From Ruegeria arenilitoris (GTDB taxonomy: Bacteria; Pseudomonadota; Alphaproteobacteria; Rhodobacterales; Rhodobacteraceae): 64,000 nt of DNA. The stretch is taken from the NCBI RefSeq assembly GCF_013030985.1, contig NZ_WPYP01000004.1, forward strand, positions 124,001-188,000. Direction: 5' to 3'. Both the position numbers and the translations under genes were made by a program. Under the pieces are notes generated by a model that saw only the letters and a program-made list of their open reading frames with translations, had not been told where the DNA came from and did not search any database. Shown in pieces: positions 47,498 to 59,920 of the stretch (position 1 is the stretch's first letter; every line of letters begins with the position of its first letter).

Positions 47498-48754
47498 TCA
47501 GGCGGATTTGTTCAGGCAGGCCACGTAGAACCCGTCCATCCCGCCGCGATCCGCCCAATAATCGGGCCGCAGACGCAGGCCACCTTCCTCGGTGATCCAT
47601 TCGGGTTCAACCCCGGTAATGTTCAGCGCATCGCGGTTCACGGCCATGTCGGGGTATTGGTCCAGCGCCTCTTCGACCTGTACTTCGCCCTCATCGGGCA
47701 GCAGGGAACAAGTGCAATAAACCAGCCGCCCGCCGGGTTTCAGCAGGGTCCAGGCATGGGCCAGCATTTGCGCTTGCAGCTCGATCAGCCCGCCGAATTC
47801 CGAGCCGTCCTTAGCAAAGGGCAAATCCGGGTGACGGCGAATGGTGCCCGTCGCGGAACAAGGCGCGTCCAGCAGGATGGCGTCGTACTGGCCCTGATGC
47901 TCCAGTGCATCGCCCGCAATAACCTTGGCCTTCAGACCGGTGCGTTTGAGGTTCTCGCGCACCCGCTCCAGCCGCGTTTTCGAAATATCCAGTGCGGTGA
48001 CCTTGGCTCCGGCTGCGGCCAGTTGCAACGTCTTCCCTCCCGGCGCGGCGCAAAGGTCCAGCACGGCTTCCCCGGCTTTGGGTGCCAATACCTGAACCGG
48101 CAAAGCCGCCGCCGCGTCCTGCACCCACCAGTCGCCGGCGGTGAACCCCGGCAGGGTCGAGACCTGACCTGCATCCTGCACCCGCAGCGACCCGGTCGGC
48201 AGCGCGTCTCCGGGGCCGCTCGCGCCCGGCTTTACGGTAATATCCAGCGGTGCACCGGTGAAATGGGCCTGCTCCATGCCCGTGACGGCCTCGGCGCCCC
48301 AAGCCATGATCAAAGGCTCACGCAACCATTCGGGCAGGCGCGGTACCCGCATCTTGGGCCACGCATCGGGCCCTTCGGCGGCCACTTTGCGCAGAACCGC
48401 ATTCACCAGCCCCTTAAGGCGGCCATGCTTACGCGACCGGCCCACGATCTCGACCATGGAATTGACCACGCCATGCGCCGCCTCTCCGTGGCACAGTTCG
48501 ACCGCGCCAAGGCGCAGGGCATTGCGCACGGTCAGAGCGGGCGTCCGGTTCAGGTGGTTGTCCAACAGACGGTCGGCACGTTCGAGCCCGCGCAGGGTTT
48601 CCAGCGTCAGCCGCTGCGCCCGCGCGCGGTCCTCGGGGTCCAGCCGATCCAGCGCACCTGCGGCCAGACATTCGGACAGCAACCGGCCTTCTCCCAGAAT
48701 CTGATCCAGCAGATAGATCGCGCTGCGTCGCGCCGCTGTTGCGTTGTCGGACAT
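47498..48754 (-). CDS. rsmB: 16S rRNA (cytosine-C5) methyltransferase, RsmB family
   Basis: 418 residues. NusB-like RNA-binding domain (~1-140: ARRSAIYLLDQILGEGRLLSE), then the SAM-dependent m5C methyltransferase (VLDLCAAPGGKTLQLA). Both catalytic cysteines are present, in DAPCSATGTIRRHPD and VYCTCSLLPDEG. It probably modifies position 967 (E. coli numbering) of 16S rRNA. Confidence 0.9.
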   Translation of the reverse strand: MSDNATAARRSAIYLLDQILGEGRLLSECLAAGALDRLDPEDRARAQRLTLETLRGLERADRLLDNHLNRTPALTVRNALRLGAVELCHGEAAHGVVNSMVEIVGRSRKHGRLKGLVNAVLRKVAAEGPDAWPKMRVPRLPEWLREPLIMAWGAEAVTGMEQAHFTGAPLDITVKPGASGPGDALPTGSLRVQDAGQVSTLPGFTAGDWWVQDAAAALPVQVLAPKAGEAVLDLCAAPGGKTLQLAAAGAKVTALDISKTRLERVRENLKRTGLKAKVIAGDALEHQGQYDAILLDAPCSATGTIRRHPDLPFAKDGSEFGGLIELQAQMLAHAWTLLKPGGRLVYCTCSLLPDEGEVQVEEALDQYPDMAVNRDALNITGVEPEWITEEGGLRLRPDYWADRGGMDGFYVACLNKSA

Positions 48755-48843
48755 GGAACCGCCTTTGATGTGACCCTCGCCCGCATTGCCAAATGCGGAC
48801 GGGGGCGTATATCAAGACCCTGCACGGAAAGGAACCCGATGTC

Positions 48844-49026
48844 ATGAGCGACGACCGCAAAGACCTGCCCCCTGCGGCCCAGCGCGCTTTGGCCGAGGCC
48901 GAAGAGCGCCGCAAAAAGGCCGAGGCTGAGGCAAAAGAGATGCCAAAGGAACTGGGTGGACGCGACGGTCCCGACCCGGCCCGTTATGGCGACTGGGAGA
49001 AGAAAGGCATCGCGATCGACTTCTGA
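48844..49026 (+). CDS. DUF1674 protein, succinate dehydrogenase assembly factor 4 homologue
   Basis: 60 residues. A Lys/Glu-rich helix (AQRALAEAEERRKKAEAEAKE) precedes the diagnostic C-terminus GGRDGPDPARYGDWEKKGIAIDF. The eukaryotic relative SDHAF4 protects flavinylated SdhA during complex II assembly. ATG 48844 (MSDDRK) has GGAAAGGA upstream; the 17-residue longer frame lies in the rsmB promoter region. No sdh genes are nearby. Confidence 0.8.
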   Translation: MSDDRKDLPPAAQRALAEAEERRKKAEAEAKEMPKELGGRDGPDPARYGDWEKKGIAIDF

Positions 49027-49030
49027 TCGC

Positions 49031-51702
<2,672 letters not shown>

Positions 51703-51706
<4 letters not shown>

Positions 51707-52371
51707 ACGCGCCGGAATATATCTTTGAAGCCAGCACCAAACCCTCGCTGCCGTGGCACGAGGTTCCCCTGATCCGCGCCACCGACGAGTCGGTCAAGGG
51801 CTATGGCTGTCTGGTCGATGATCCCGAGGGGTTCGAGCTCGAGATTACCCGCTGGCCGCAGCAAGGCTGGCGCCCCATCGACGAGGGCACCGGTGACGAA
51901 GGCGGCTGGGTCGAGGGCACGTTCCACGGCGAATGGAAAGGCGATGTGCTTTATGGCCGGAACGAAGCGGTGAACGGCCACTATGTTCTGGGCTGGTCCA
52001 CCGATCCGCAGCAGGCGCAGGTGGAAAGCCAAACCGCGCCGCGCGATCAGGTGTTGCTGTGGCACATGAACTACCACCCCGATGGCGGACAGATGTTCTG
52101 GCCGCTGGACAACAAACCCTTCATCATCCCCGCTGCCCTGCCCGGAGATAACCTGACGCCTGAAAAAGTGGTGGCATTCTGGTGTGATGGCTCGCGCGGG
52201 CTCTATATCCATCCCGGCATCTGGCACGAGGGGATTTTCCCGGTCGAAGACAACCAGCGTTTCCTTGACCGGCAGGGCGCGGTCCATGCGCGGGTCAGCG
52301 CCGATATCGGCAAGGAATTTGGCGTCTACCTCGCCTGTCCGCTGCGCGCAGACAAGATAAGGGACCTCTGA
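51703..52371 (+). CDS. Ureidoglycolate lyase (AllA)-family cupin coupled to tmpAB
   Basis: 222 residues, ATGA overlap with tmpB. The cupin signature of the AllA family is present: MNYHPDGGQMFWPLDNKPF, and later GLYIHPGIWHEGIFPV with the metal-site His/Glu. No other allantoin or purine catabolism gene is in the window. Tight coupling to tmpAB suggests a role in handling a TMAEP-derived compound or a related phosphonate. Activity cannot be read from sequence, and plain ureidoglycolate lyase remains possible. Confidence 0.75.
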
Positions 52372-52454
52372 CGCCGCTTTCAGAAACCCTTAACCTTTGC
52401 CGCCAACATCTGTGATACGCTCGAACCAGTCCAAATTGGCATGGGAGGCATCAG

Positions 52455-53312
52455 ATGGGACTGAACAGACGTAGGGTGGTCCAGTTGGGAACTGCGGCAA
52501 CGGTCGGCACGCTGCTTCCGCGCGTATCACTTGCGGCAGCCGACCAAAATGAGGCGTTCGAACAGAGCTTCAGCGATACGCTCATGCGCCTGAGAACACT
52601 ATTCGCAGAGCTTGGGTTCACCGAGTCCGAGCCGCTCTCGATTGTATCGGGGGTCGCGGACTATAACGGTGGGCTGCGGCACGATTTCGACCAGTCCGCC
52701 CTGCCCTCCAATGCCTTCGTCATTCAACCCTTGGCGCGGGTAGCGGATGTGGACGAACAACACCGCCCGGACGTGCTGCCCCTGTTCCACGAGGTCGGCT
52801 GTCACCCCACGGACGCCGATGGTCAGGCCACGACCCGCCTGATGATGCGCCTATTGACCGAAGGATTCGGCCTCGACCCGGCGCGCATCGCCTTTGTCAG
52901 CGTGCCGCAATCCGAAGACATGCGCCCGGTGTTGGACGATATGGGCCTGCCTTTTGCCGAAAAAGTCCTGCTGCGAGACGAGGCCAAAGCCCTGGCGGCC
53001 CGCGATGCGTCCGGCTTTTTCTTCCCCGATCCGTTTGGCGAAGACTATATCGTGACCATGGGTGTCTATTACCGCGTCGGCGACACAGACGAACCCGCCC
53101 CCGACGCTTATCCGCCATCAGCCAACTGGACCGAGATCGGCGAGATCGTCATCGGCGGAGAGGCCGCGCCGCTGGGCATTTCCATCGGAGCCGAGCGTCT
53201 TACTTATGCGGTGACCGGCCAGTTCCCGACCTGGGATCAGCGGCTGGGCGCATTATTCGCACAAGTCGAACAGGACGGCGCCGAGCCACCCGGTCTGACC
53301 GCATTCAGGTGA
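52455..53312 (+). CDS. Tat-exported protein resembling an alanyl-tRNA synthetase catalytic core
   Basis: 285 residues with a twin-arginine signal (NRRRVVQLGTAATVG, AxA-type cleavage near residue 28). The mature part has AlaRS-like landmarks in order: SALPSNAFVIQPLARVADVD (~81-100), LFHEVGCHPTD (~110-120, at the place of AlaRS FFEMLGN), and GISIGAERLTYAVTG (~241-255, class II motif 3 GLERL). tRNA-binding and editing domains are absent. An exported synthetase-like fold is unusual, and the function is unknown. GGGAGG precedes the ATG. Confidence 0.6.
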   Translation: MGLNRRRVVQLGTAATVGTLLPRVSLAAADQNEAFEQSFSDTLMRLRTLFAELGFTESEPLSIVSGVADYNGGLRHDFDQSALPSNAFVIQPLARVADVDEQHRPDVLPLFHEVGCHPTDADGQATTRLMMRLLTEGFGLDPARIAFVSVPQSEDMRPVLDDMGLPFAEKVLLRDEAKALAARDASGFFFPDPFGEDYIVTMGVYYRVGDTDEPAPDAYPPSANWTEIGEIVIGGEAAPLGISIGAERLTYAVTGQFPTWDQRLGALFAQVEQDGAEPPGLTAFR

Positions 53313-53318
53313 CGGAGC

Positions 53319-54128
53319 TTAAAGCCCCAACACATCCACCATGTCATAATGACCGGGCGCCTTGCCCTGACCCCACAGCGCCGCTTTCAGCGCGCCGCGG
53401 GCAAAGATAGCACGGTCGGTGGCCAGATGGCGCAGGACGATACGCTCGCCCGGTGCAGCGAACAGCACGTCGTGTTCGCCGACGATGTCTCCGCCACGAA
53501 TGGCGTGGAAGCCGATATCGCCGCGTTTGCGGGCGCCGGTGATACCGTCACGACCCCGGTCGGACACGTCCGCCAGGTTGACCCCGCGCCCCTCGGCGGC
53601 GGCTTCACCCAGCATCAGCGCGGTACCCGAGGGCGCATCGACCTTGTGGTGGTGGTGGCCTTCGATCACTTCGATGTCGAAATCCTCATCCAGTGCAGCG
53701 GCGACCTTTTTGGTCAGTTGCACCAGAAGGTTGACACCAAGGCTCATGTTCCCGGCCCGTACGATCACTGCGTGGCGCGCCGCCGGTTCCAGCGCGGCAA
53801 TCTGTTCGTCGCTCATGCCGGTGGTGCCGATCACGTGGACGCACCGCGCCTGTGCGGCCAGAGCGGCGAACTCCAACGTCGCCTCGGGCGCGGTGAAATC
53901 GATCACCGCCTGCGCCTGCGCAAACGCCTCCAGCGGGTCGTCGGTGACGGTGACGCCCAGCGCCTGACCGCCCATTGCCTCGCCCACGTCCTGACCGATC
54001 CAGTCATGACCCGCACGTTCGACCACGCCAACCAGACGGGCCTGATCGCTGTCCGTCACGGTCTTGATCAGCATCTGCCCCATACGGCCCGAAGCCCCTG
54101 TGATGACGATCCCCGGAATATGGGTCAT
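53319..54128 (-). CDS. dapB: 4-hydroxy-tetrahydrodipicolinate reductase
   Basis: 269 residues. N-terminal NAD(P)H site [22 protein letters not shown]; catalytic and substrate block [15 protein letters not shown]. It reduces hydroxy-tetrahydrodipicolinate in the diaminopimelate/lysine pathway. ATG 54128 (MTHIPG) has AAAAGGACC upstream; a ten-residue extension exists but is unsupported. Divergent from rbfA. Confidence 0.95.
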   Translation of the reverse strand: MTHIPGIVITGASGRMGQMLIKTVTDSDQARLVGVVERAGHDWIGQDVGEAMGGQALGVTVTDDPLEAFAQAQAVIDFTAPEATLEFAALAAQARCVHVIGTTGMSDEQIAALEPAARHAVIVRAGNMSLGVNLLVQLTKKVAAALDEDFDIEVIEGHHHHKVDAPSGTALMLGEAAAEGRGVNLADVSDRGRDGITGARKRGDIGFHAIRGGDIVGEHDVLFAAPGERIVLRHLATDRAIFARGALKAALWGQGKAPGHYDMVDVLGL

Positions 54129-54232
54129 TGCGCTGGTCCTTTTCGATATGATTAGCACGTGGTCGGCTCAAAGCCTCCTACCCCGTTCGCGCCCGCTTGG
54201 CAAAGCCCCGCTTTGCGCTTAGATCGGGTTGT

Positions 54233-54628
54233 ATGGCAAAGAACAAATTCCACGATGGCCCCGGCCCGTCCCAACGACAGCTGCGCGTCGGCGAACTGAT
54301 CCGCCGCACCCTGTCCGAGGTTCTGGCGCGCGGAGATGTCCACGACCCCGACCTGAACCGAATGTCGATCACCGTAGGTGAGGTGCGAACCTCGCCCGAT
54401 CTGAAGATCGCCACCGCTTATGTACTGCCGCTGGGCGGCAAGGGCCAAGAGGACGTGATCGACCTGCTGGCCCGCAACAAGGGTGAGCTGCGGCGCGTGA
54501 TCGGCAAGAAGCTGAACCTGAAATTCTCGCCCGATCTGCGGTTCCGGCTGGATGACACGTTTGACCGTCTGGACGACACCCGCCGCATGTTCGAACAGGA
54601 CGCGGTGCGCCGCGATCTGGACGAGTGA
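54233..54628 (+). CDS. rbfA: 30S ribosome-binding factor A
   Basis: 131 residues, KH-type fold: [40 protein letters not shown] and [17 protein letters not shown]. It assists maturation of the 16S rRNA 5' end and cold growth. Start at MAKNKF. First of a run leading to truB and rpsO, the usual ribosome-biogenesis neighbourhood. Confidence 0.95.
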   Translation: MAKNKFHDGPGPSQRQLRVGELIRRTLSEVLARGDVHDPDLNRMSITVGEVRTSPDLKIATAYVLPLGGKGQEDVIDLLARNKGELRRVIGKKLNLKFSPDLRFRLDDTFDRLDDTRRMFEQDAVRRDLDE

Positions 54629-55368
54629 TCCGCGCACTGGCCACTTTGGGCGCGGCCCTTTGGGCGGCGCAAGCCTCTGCGGTCACCTGTGAAAAGCTGA
54701 CCCATGAGGACAAGCGGTATACCATCTGCGAGGTGGATGCCGCGTCCGAAGACCTGCGCCTGTTCCTGAACGATGAAAACGGCGATCTTCTGGGGCATTT
54801 CTCCTCGGTGAACGAGGCGCTGGCCCCCGGCGGCAAACGGCTGGCTTTCGCAATGAACGCCGGCATGTATCACGACGACCGCTCACCCGTGGGCCACTAT
54901 GTCGAAGAGGGTCAGGAGCAGATGCGGGTGATCCCGAATGCGGGCCCTGGCAATTTCGGTCTGCTGCCCAACGGCGTGTTCTGTATCCGGGAAGGTCGCG
55001 CCGATGTGTTCGAAACGCTCGGTTATGTTGATCAGGCACCTGCCTGCCGCTTTGCCACCCAATCCGGCCCGATGCTGGTGATCGACGGAGAGTTGCACCC
55101 GCGTTTCCTGCCTGATTCGACCTCGCGCTATGTGCGCAACGGGGTAGGCACCAGCGCCGACGGCACGCGCGCGGTGTTTGCGATCTCGGAGGATTACGTC
55201 ACTTTCCACGAGTTCGGCAGCCTGTTTCGGGATGTGCTGGGCACGCCGAACGCGCTGTTTCTGGATGGCAATATCTCGCGGATGTATGAACGGGCGGGCA
55301 ACCGGTCAGATGTGGGCTTCTCGCTGGGGCCAATTGTGGGTGTGGTTGAAGACGTCCCGACAAATTGA
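54625..55368 (+). CDS. Phosphodiester glycosidase (NAGPA / DUF2233) family protein
   Basis: 247 residues, GTG start overlapping the rbfA stop by 4 nt. Signal peptide ~1-19 ([15 protein letters not shown]). Family motifs are [54 protein letters not shown] and [13 protein letters not shown]. Relatives remove N-acetylglucosamine from phosphodiesters or act on cell-wall/exopolysaccharide substrates. The link to rbfA and truB is only operonic. Confidence 0.87.
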   Translation: MIRALATLGAALWAAQASAVTCEKLTHEDKRYTICEVDAASEDLRLFLNDENGDLLGHFSSVNEALAPGGKRLAFAMNAGMYHDDRSPVGHYVEEGQEQMRVIPNAGPGNFGLLPNGVFCIREGRADVFETLGYVDQAPACRFATQSGPMLVIDGELHPRFLPDSTSRYVRNGVGTSADGTRAVFAISEDYVTFHEFGSLFRDVLGTPNALFLDGNISRMYERAGNRSDVGFSLGPIVGVVEDVPTN

Positions 55369-55422
55369 CAGCGACAGGGTGATCCGCTAACTCGCGCGCC
55401 TCAGCAAGAATCTAGGTGAAGC

Positions 55423-56328
55423 ATGGGACGCAAACGCAAGGGCCGCGACATTTCCGGTTGGCTGGTGGTGGACAAGCCTGCGGGCATGACCTCGACCGCC
55501 GTGGTCAACAAGGTGCGTTGGGCGATGGACGCCAAGAAAGCGGGCCATGCGGGCACGCTGGACCCCGAAGCAACCGGCGTTTTGGCCGTGGCTTTGGGTG
55601 AGGCGACCAAGACCGTTCCCTACATCACCGACGCTTTGAAGGCTTACACCTTCACCGTACGCCTGGGTCAGGCCACCAACACGGACGATGCCGAGGGCGA
55701 GGTGATCGCGGAAAACGATGCGCGCCCGTCGGATGACGACATCAAACAGGCGCTGTCCCCGTTTCTGGGCGACATCAAGCAGGTGCCACCCAAGTTTTCG
55801 GCGGTGAAGATCGACGGCCAGCGCGCCTATAACCTGGCCCGCGATGGCGAGGACGTAGAACTGTCCGCTCGCCCTTTGTGGGTTGAGGAGCTAATTCTGG
55901 TCGACCGCCCCGACAAAGACCACGTCGTGCTGGAAATGACTTGCGGCAAGGGCGGCTATGTCCGCTCGATCGCGCGCGATCTGGGTGAGGCACTGGGCTG
56001 CCACGGCCACGTCCGGGAACTCCGCCGTATCTGGTCTGGCCCGTTCGAGGTCGAGGACGGCCTGTCCATCGCGCAGATCGACGAGATGGCCAAGACCACC
56101 GCGCTGGATGAGTATCTGCATCCGCTGGAAACCGGCCTCGCCGACTTGCCCGAACTGAAATGCACCCCCGAAGGCGCCACCCGCCTGCGCAACGGCAACC
56201 CGGGCATGGTGCTGGCCTCGGACGTGGAATACGGCGACGAGGCCTGGGCCTCGCTGGATGGCAAGGCCGTGGCCGTGGGCATCTATAAATCAGGCGAATT
56301 GCATCCCAGCCGGGTGTTCGTCGCCTGA
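55423..56328 (+). CDS. truB: tRNA pseudouridine-55 synthase
   Basis: 301 residues. Catalytic Asp47 in [59 protein letters not shown]-terminal PUA-like segment. It makes the universal T-loop pseudouridine. Confidence 0.95.
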   Translation: MGRKRKGRDISGWLVVDKPAGMTSTAVVNKVRWAMDAKKAGHAGTLDPEATGVLAVALGEATKTVPYITDALKAYTFTVRLGQATNTDDAEGEVIAENDARPSDDDIKQALSPFLGDIKQVPPKFSAVKIDGQRAYNLARDGEDVELSARPLWVEELILVDRPDKDHVVLEMTCGKGGYVRSIARDLGEALGCHGHVRELRRIWSGPFEVEDGLSIAQIDEMAKTTALDEYLHPLETGLADLPELKCTPEGATRLRNGNPGMVLASDVEYGDEAWASLDGKAVAVGIYKSGELHPSRVFVA

Positions 56329-56349
56329 ATGGCGTGCTAGGCGGGTGGC

Positions 56350-56853
56350 ATGATCACCCGTTCGCATACCAAGGGCGATGCGCCCTCGACCGCCATTTAT
56401 TCCAACTGCGAAAAGTATCGCTATAGCCTGACCCGCGTTTGGGACTCTGAAGGGCGAAAGGCGCTTTTCGTGATGCTGAACCCTTCGACCGCGACCGAGG
56501 TGCAGAACGACCCCACGGTGGAACGCTGCGAACGCCGTGCCCGGGCGCTGGGGTTCGGGGCGTTTCAGGTCACCAACATCTTTGCCTGGCGCGACACCGA
56601 CCCGCGCAAGATGCGTGCCGCGGCCGATCCGGTAGGCCCCGAGAATGACGCAGCGATTCTGGATGGTGTTGAATGGGCCGATCAGGTCATCGCCGCCTGG
56701 GGCACCCATGGCGCGCATCTGGACCGCGGCCCGGCGGTAGAAACCCTGCTGCGTGGCACCGGCCAGCCGCTGTTTCATCTGGGGCTGACCAAGGACGGGC
56801 ACCCGAAACATCCTCTCTATATCGCCTATACGCAGCAGCCCGAAGCGTGGTGA
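56350..56853 (+). CDS. DUF1643 protein
   Basis: 167 residues. Typical pattern: RYSLTRVWDSEGRKALFVMLNPSTATE, FQVTNIFAWRDTDPRKMR, VIAAWGTHG and the closing HLGLTKDGHPKHPLYI. Function unknown; members occur both in chromosomes and on mobile elements. It follows truB after 21 bp. Confidence 0.85.
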   Translation: MITRSHTKGDAPSTAIYSNCEKYRYSLTRVWDSEGRKALFVMLNPSTATEVQNDPTVERCERRARALGFGAFQVTNIFAWRDTDPRKMRAAADPVGPENDAAILDGVEWADQVIAAWGTHGAHLDRGPAVETLLRGTGQPLFHLGLTKDGHPKHPLYIAYTQQPEAW

Positions 56854-56947
56854 CGAAAGGTTAACCACAAGATCAGTCCGGCTTTGACCAAGTGGCTGAT
56901 CCCATGAGACATTTACCCTCGGACCAGTGCGTTCACGGAGGGTTCCC

Positions 56948-58006
56948 ATGTTTATGATCGGTTTGCTTGGACTGGCCGCCGTCGGTGGCGCCGCCTACGC
57001 CATGAGCGACGTGTTCGAGCCCGATGACGCACCCGAAGACGACGACATTTCCGAAGACCAGATCGATGAGGTGACCAAGGGCAATTTCCTCGAGATTGAT
57101 GACAGCGTCGAAGACCCCTCGACCCCTGATATGATCGGTGAAGTGGACGAAACCGCCAAGCCCGAGGACCCCGACCCGTCGACCGGGACCATCATCTCGG
57201 AATTTCAAGGCGATCTGGTCATTGCCGGGACCGAGGAAACAGATGTCTTGACCGGGCAGGACGGCGTCGACCAGATCAACGGTTTCGGCGCGGATGACGT
57301 GATCTTTGGCGGCGCGGGCAATGACGTACTGCACGGGGGCGAAGGCGCGGATACCGTCTCGGGCGGTGACGATGACGACATTCTTCACGGTGAGGGCGGC
57401 GATGACCTGCTGAACGGGGATGCAGGGGACGATCAACTTTACGGCCATTTCGGCGCGGACCAGCTGGATGGCGGTCAGGGCGACGATACGCTGCATGGCG
57501 GCCAGGACGATGATACGCTGGACGGTGGCGAAGGCGATGACGCGCTGCATGGCGGCTATGGCGACGACACGCTGTACGGCGGCGCGGGTGAGGATGTTCT
57601 GTTCGGCGGGGACGGTGATGACATCCTGACCGGCGAGGATGGGGAGGGCGAACAGGCCCCCGACTTTCTGAATGGCGGCGCCGGAGAGGACACGATCCTG
57701 GCCGACAGCGGGGATATCGTCACCGGCGGAGAGGATGCCGATGACATCATACTCGACCCCGAACCCGAGGATGAAGCCGTGACGGTGATGGATTTCCAGC
57801 CTGGTCAGGACAAGCTGTTCGTGTCCTGGGACGGTGCCGAAGACCCCGATATCCGGATCGAGACCGACGCCGAGAACGAAAACCTGACCCATGTGCTGGT
57901 CGACGAACAGGACGTGGCGCAGCTGCTGGGGGCCGAGGGCTTGACCGCCGACGACATTCAGCTGATCTCTGAGGCCGAGCTGGCGCAGCTGACCGCGCTG
58001 GGCTGA
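56948..58006 (+). CDS. RTX-type calcium-binding protein, N-terminally anchored
   Basis: 352 residues, very acidic. MFMIGLLGLAAVGGAAYAMS is a hydrophobic anchor or uncleaved signal. Residues ~100-260 are tandem GGxGxDxLx nonapeptides (about ten, e.g. GGAGNDVLHGGEGADTV), which bind calcium. A C-terminal beta-region (VMDFQPGQDKLFVSWDG) resembles the common RTX cap. Type I export is possible, but no transporter is nearby. ATG 56948 follows GGAGGG. Confidence 0.87.
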   Translation: MFMIGLLGLAAVGGAAYAMSDVFEPDDAPEDDDISEDQIDEVTKGNFLEIDDSVEDPSTPDMIGEVDETAKPEDPDPSTGTIISEFQGDLVIAGTEETDVLTGQDGVDQINGFGADDVIFGGAGNDVLHGGEGADTVSGGDDDDILHGEGGDDLLNGDAGDDQLYGHFGADQLDGGQGDDTLHGGQDDDTLDGGEGDDALHGGYGDDTLYGGAGEDVLFGGDGDDILTGEDGEGEQAPDFLNGGAGEDTILADSGDIVTGGEDADDIILDPEPEDEAVTVMDFQPGQDKLFVSWDGAEDPDIRIETDAENENLTHVLVDEQDVAQLLGAEGLTADDIQLISEAELAQLTALG

Positions 58007-58149
58007 CCCGACAGAATCCCTTTGCCATTTACCCAAAATGCGCATATACGCGCGCATCCGCATCGGAATCGGTGCGGTTCTCTCCATGGGCCTGCGCTGG
58101 ACGACATCCCGGCCTGCGCCATCAACTCTAACCTTTAAAGGAGACCCCG

Positions 58150-58419
58150 ATGTCGATCACTGCCGCTGAAAAAACACGCGTCATGAAAGAATTCGGCACC
58201 AAAGAGGGCGACACCGGTTCGCCTGAAGTACAGGTTGCCATCCTGACCTCGCGCATCAACACCCTGACCGAGCACTTCAAGACCCACAAGAAAGACAACC
58301 ACGGTCGTCGCGGTCTGCTGAAAATGGTCGCCCAGCGCCGTAAGCTGCTGGACTACCTGAAAGGCAAGGAAGAAGCGCGCTATCAGGACCTGATCAAAAA
58401 GCTGGGCATCCGCCGCTAA
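58150..58419 (+). CDS. rpsO: 30S ribosomal protein S15
   Basis: 89 residues, full length: [57 protein letters not shown]. The 143-bp leader may carry autoregulation as in other bacteria, but I cannot define a structure. AAAGGAGA precedes the ATG. Confidence 0.97.
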   Translation: MSITAAEKTRVMKEFGTKEGDTGSPEVQVAILTSRINTLTEHFKTHKKDNHGRRGLLKMVAQRRKLLDYLKGKEEARYQDLIKKLGIRR

Positions 58420-58449
58420 GTTCGGATCGCACTGCTTGCAGATTTCAGA

Positions 58450-58475
58450 CGCCCGCCAATTTGGCGGGCGTTTTT
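58450..58475 (+). terminator. rpsO terminator
   Basis: CGCCCGCCAA-TTTGGCGGGCG followed by TTTTT, 30 bp after the rpsO stop. Confidence 0.93.
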
Positions 58476-58711
58476 CTTCTGGATGGCCACAGAGCCGCCG
58501 TTCGCTGCTAGAGCAGCACTAGGCCTCAGCAATGACGACAATGCACAGGAAGCGGACTTTAGACTAAATACGCGGTGTTTTGGAACCCTGGACAGCGGCT
58601 ATGCGGACAAAGCCGAACTCGGCAAGCACGTACTCAACAGCGGAGCTGAGGTTGATGTTTACTCCAAGACGCGGCACAAAGTTGAGGTGACTTGGAATTG
58701 GAAGCATTAAG
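58476..58711. other. Gene-poor debris at start of accessory region
   Basis: Base composition drops here. Fragments such as GAGCCGCCGTTCGCTGC (~58491-58507) and AGCGGACTTTAGAC (~58552-58565) look like worn copies of sequence dispersed in roseobacter genomes. A 75-codon frame (58483-58710) runs through it, but it lacks a ribosome site and a recognisable product, so I do not call it a gene. Confidence 0.4.
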
Positions 58712-59413
58712 GTGAATCAAACCCTTACGAGAACATTCCTGTTAGTAGCGAGTGTAGGCCAAGCAAACTTATTGACCACTCCCGCTATTGCCAACGACGG
58801 GTTAGCCTTTAGTGTTCCTGATGAGTACCGGGGGTGTGTCGAAACGCCTTACCTGTTTGGGGAAAACACATTCGATGAAGACGGTAAAATTATCGCATTC
58901 CCTTATTATGCTGCGCTAGAAAAGAGCCCAGAAGTAGTTTTAGTTCCATCTACAAACAACGAAAACTCTCACCAAAAGCGAATACGTTTGAGTTGTTCTG
59001 GGTTCGAGGAGATCCGCAGTAATATCGACGTAGTCTTTGAATATGATGAGACTTTTTCATTTAGGGTCGGTTACTACGCGTGGGTCGAGCTCTTGTTGTT
59101 GTATAGTGAAGCAGAGGCCAAAAACCGGAGGTTTGGCCGCAGTTTCTATTACGTTGCAGCGGCATCAGAAACGATTAGAGACGGAGCTGACGCGTGTGCA
59201 AATTTCCAATCTCCCAATCCGTCATGGGACATGTTCTGCACACAAATAGACCTGCTTCATCAAGTGGAGATGATTCAGACGTTTCATGATCAGCTTATTG
59301 CCACAGACTATGACGACAATGAAGTTAATCCAGATGCGGTAGTAGAGTTTGACAAGATTGTTGCTTCTTCACTTGCTAGCGCGAAAGCAATCGCAGTTGG
59401 GTTACCGAATTAG
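58712..59413 (+). CDS. Secreted hypothetical protein
   Basis: 233 residues, GTG start (MNQTLTRTFLLVASVG...), preceded by AAG only, so the start is uncertain. Signal-like N-terminus ends at TTPAIAND. The mature part has four cysteines (RGCVETP, RLSCSGF, ADACANF, DMFCTQ), enough for two disulfides, and a Tyr/Phe-rich centre (FRVGYYAWVELLLLYSE). No family recognised. AT-rich codon use differs from the neighbouring core genes, suggesting acquisition. Confidence 0.6.
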   Translation: MNQTLTRTFLLVASVGQANLLTTPAIANDGLAFSVPDEYRGCVETPYLFGENTFDEDGKIIAFPYYAALEKSPEVVLVPSTNNENSHQKRIRLSCSGFEEIRSNIDVVFEYDETFSFRVGYYAWVELLLLYSEAEAKNRRFGRSFYYVAAASETIRDGADACANFQSPNPSWDMFCTQIDLLHQVEMIQTFHDQLIATDYDDNEVNPDAVVEFDKIVASSLASAKAIAVGLPN

Positions 59414-59569
59414 AGCAGGCCTGTCTAAAACAAACAGGCGCAATCCATACGCCCTGTGATGGTCTATTTGGGCTCAAACCAGACATCTGACGCTTTCTGT
59501 CGGGCTTGCGGTCTGTCCCAACGTGGCTAACGGCGGCTGTGCGGACGGAGCTGCCGTTGGTTATATGGA
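59414..59569. other. Intergenic debris
   Basis: No gene. The stretch near 59467-59545 (TTTGGGCTCAAACCAGACAT, GCGGTCTGTCCCAACGTGG, GGCGGCTGTGCGGACGG) resembles the same kind of dispersed, decayed roseobacter sequence seen after rpsO. Confidence 0.35.
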
Positions 59570-59920
59570 TTACTCGGCGATCATAAAAAATTTGTGCAAC
59601 GTATCCGTGATCTCCCAGATACATTTTGTTCCCTTGGAGATAAAAAATGTATCCCCACCAGAAAATGTGTGCGGTGTACCTTCATCATCGGTGATCGTTA
59701 CAGAACCAGAAATAACCGTCATCATCTCGTTCACCGGATAGGCATCAATTTCTTCCCGGCACGGGGCGCATTTCCAAACCCCTGACGAAATTCCCGAGTT
59801 TTCATCAAGATGGTCGTAGTGGATAAGTTCCGTCGCGTCGCTTGTTGTAAACGCCTCTGTCGGAACAAGATCAGAAGGTTCAAGCTGATCTCCCGCAGGA
59901 TTTAATCTATGAATACCCAT
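59570..59920 (-). CDS. Cupin-domain protein (DUF861-like)
   Basis: 116-residue single cupin: SSGVWKCAPCREEIDAYPVNEMMTVISGSVTI holds the first metal-box Glu, and GGDTFFISKGTKCIWEITDTLHKFFM the second, a pattern of the (S)-ureidoglycine-aminohydrolase-like DUF861 cupins. ATG 59920 is chosen because GGGGGATAAG precedes it; upstream TTG/ATG starts lack one. Stand-alone in the accessory region; function unknown. Confidence 0.75.
   Translation of the reverse strand: MGIHRLNPAGDQLEPSDLVPTEAFTTSDATELIHYDHLDENSGISSGVWKCAPCREEIDAYPVNEMMTVISGSVTITDDEGTPHTFSGGDTFFISKGTKCIWEITDTLHKFFMIAE

Noticed and set aside
58483..58710. 75-codon frame after the rpsO terminator
   Set aside because: No ribosome site, no family, and it runs through repeat-like debris.
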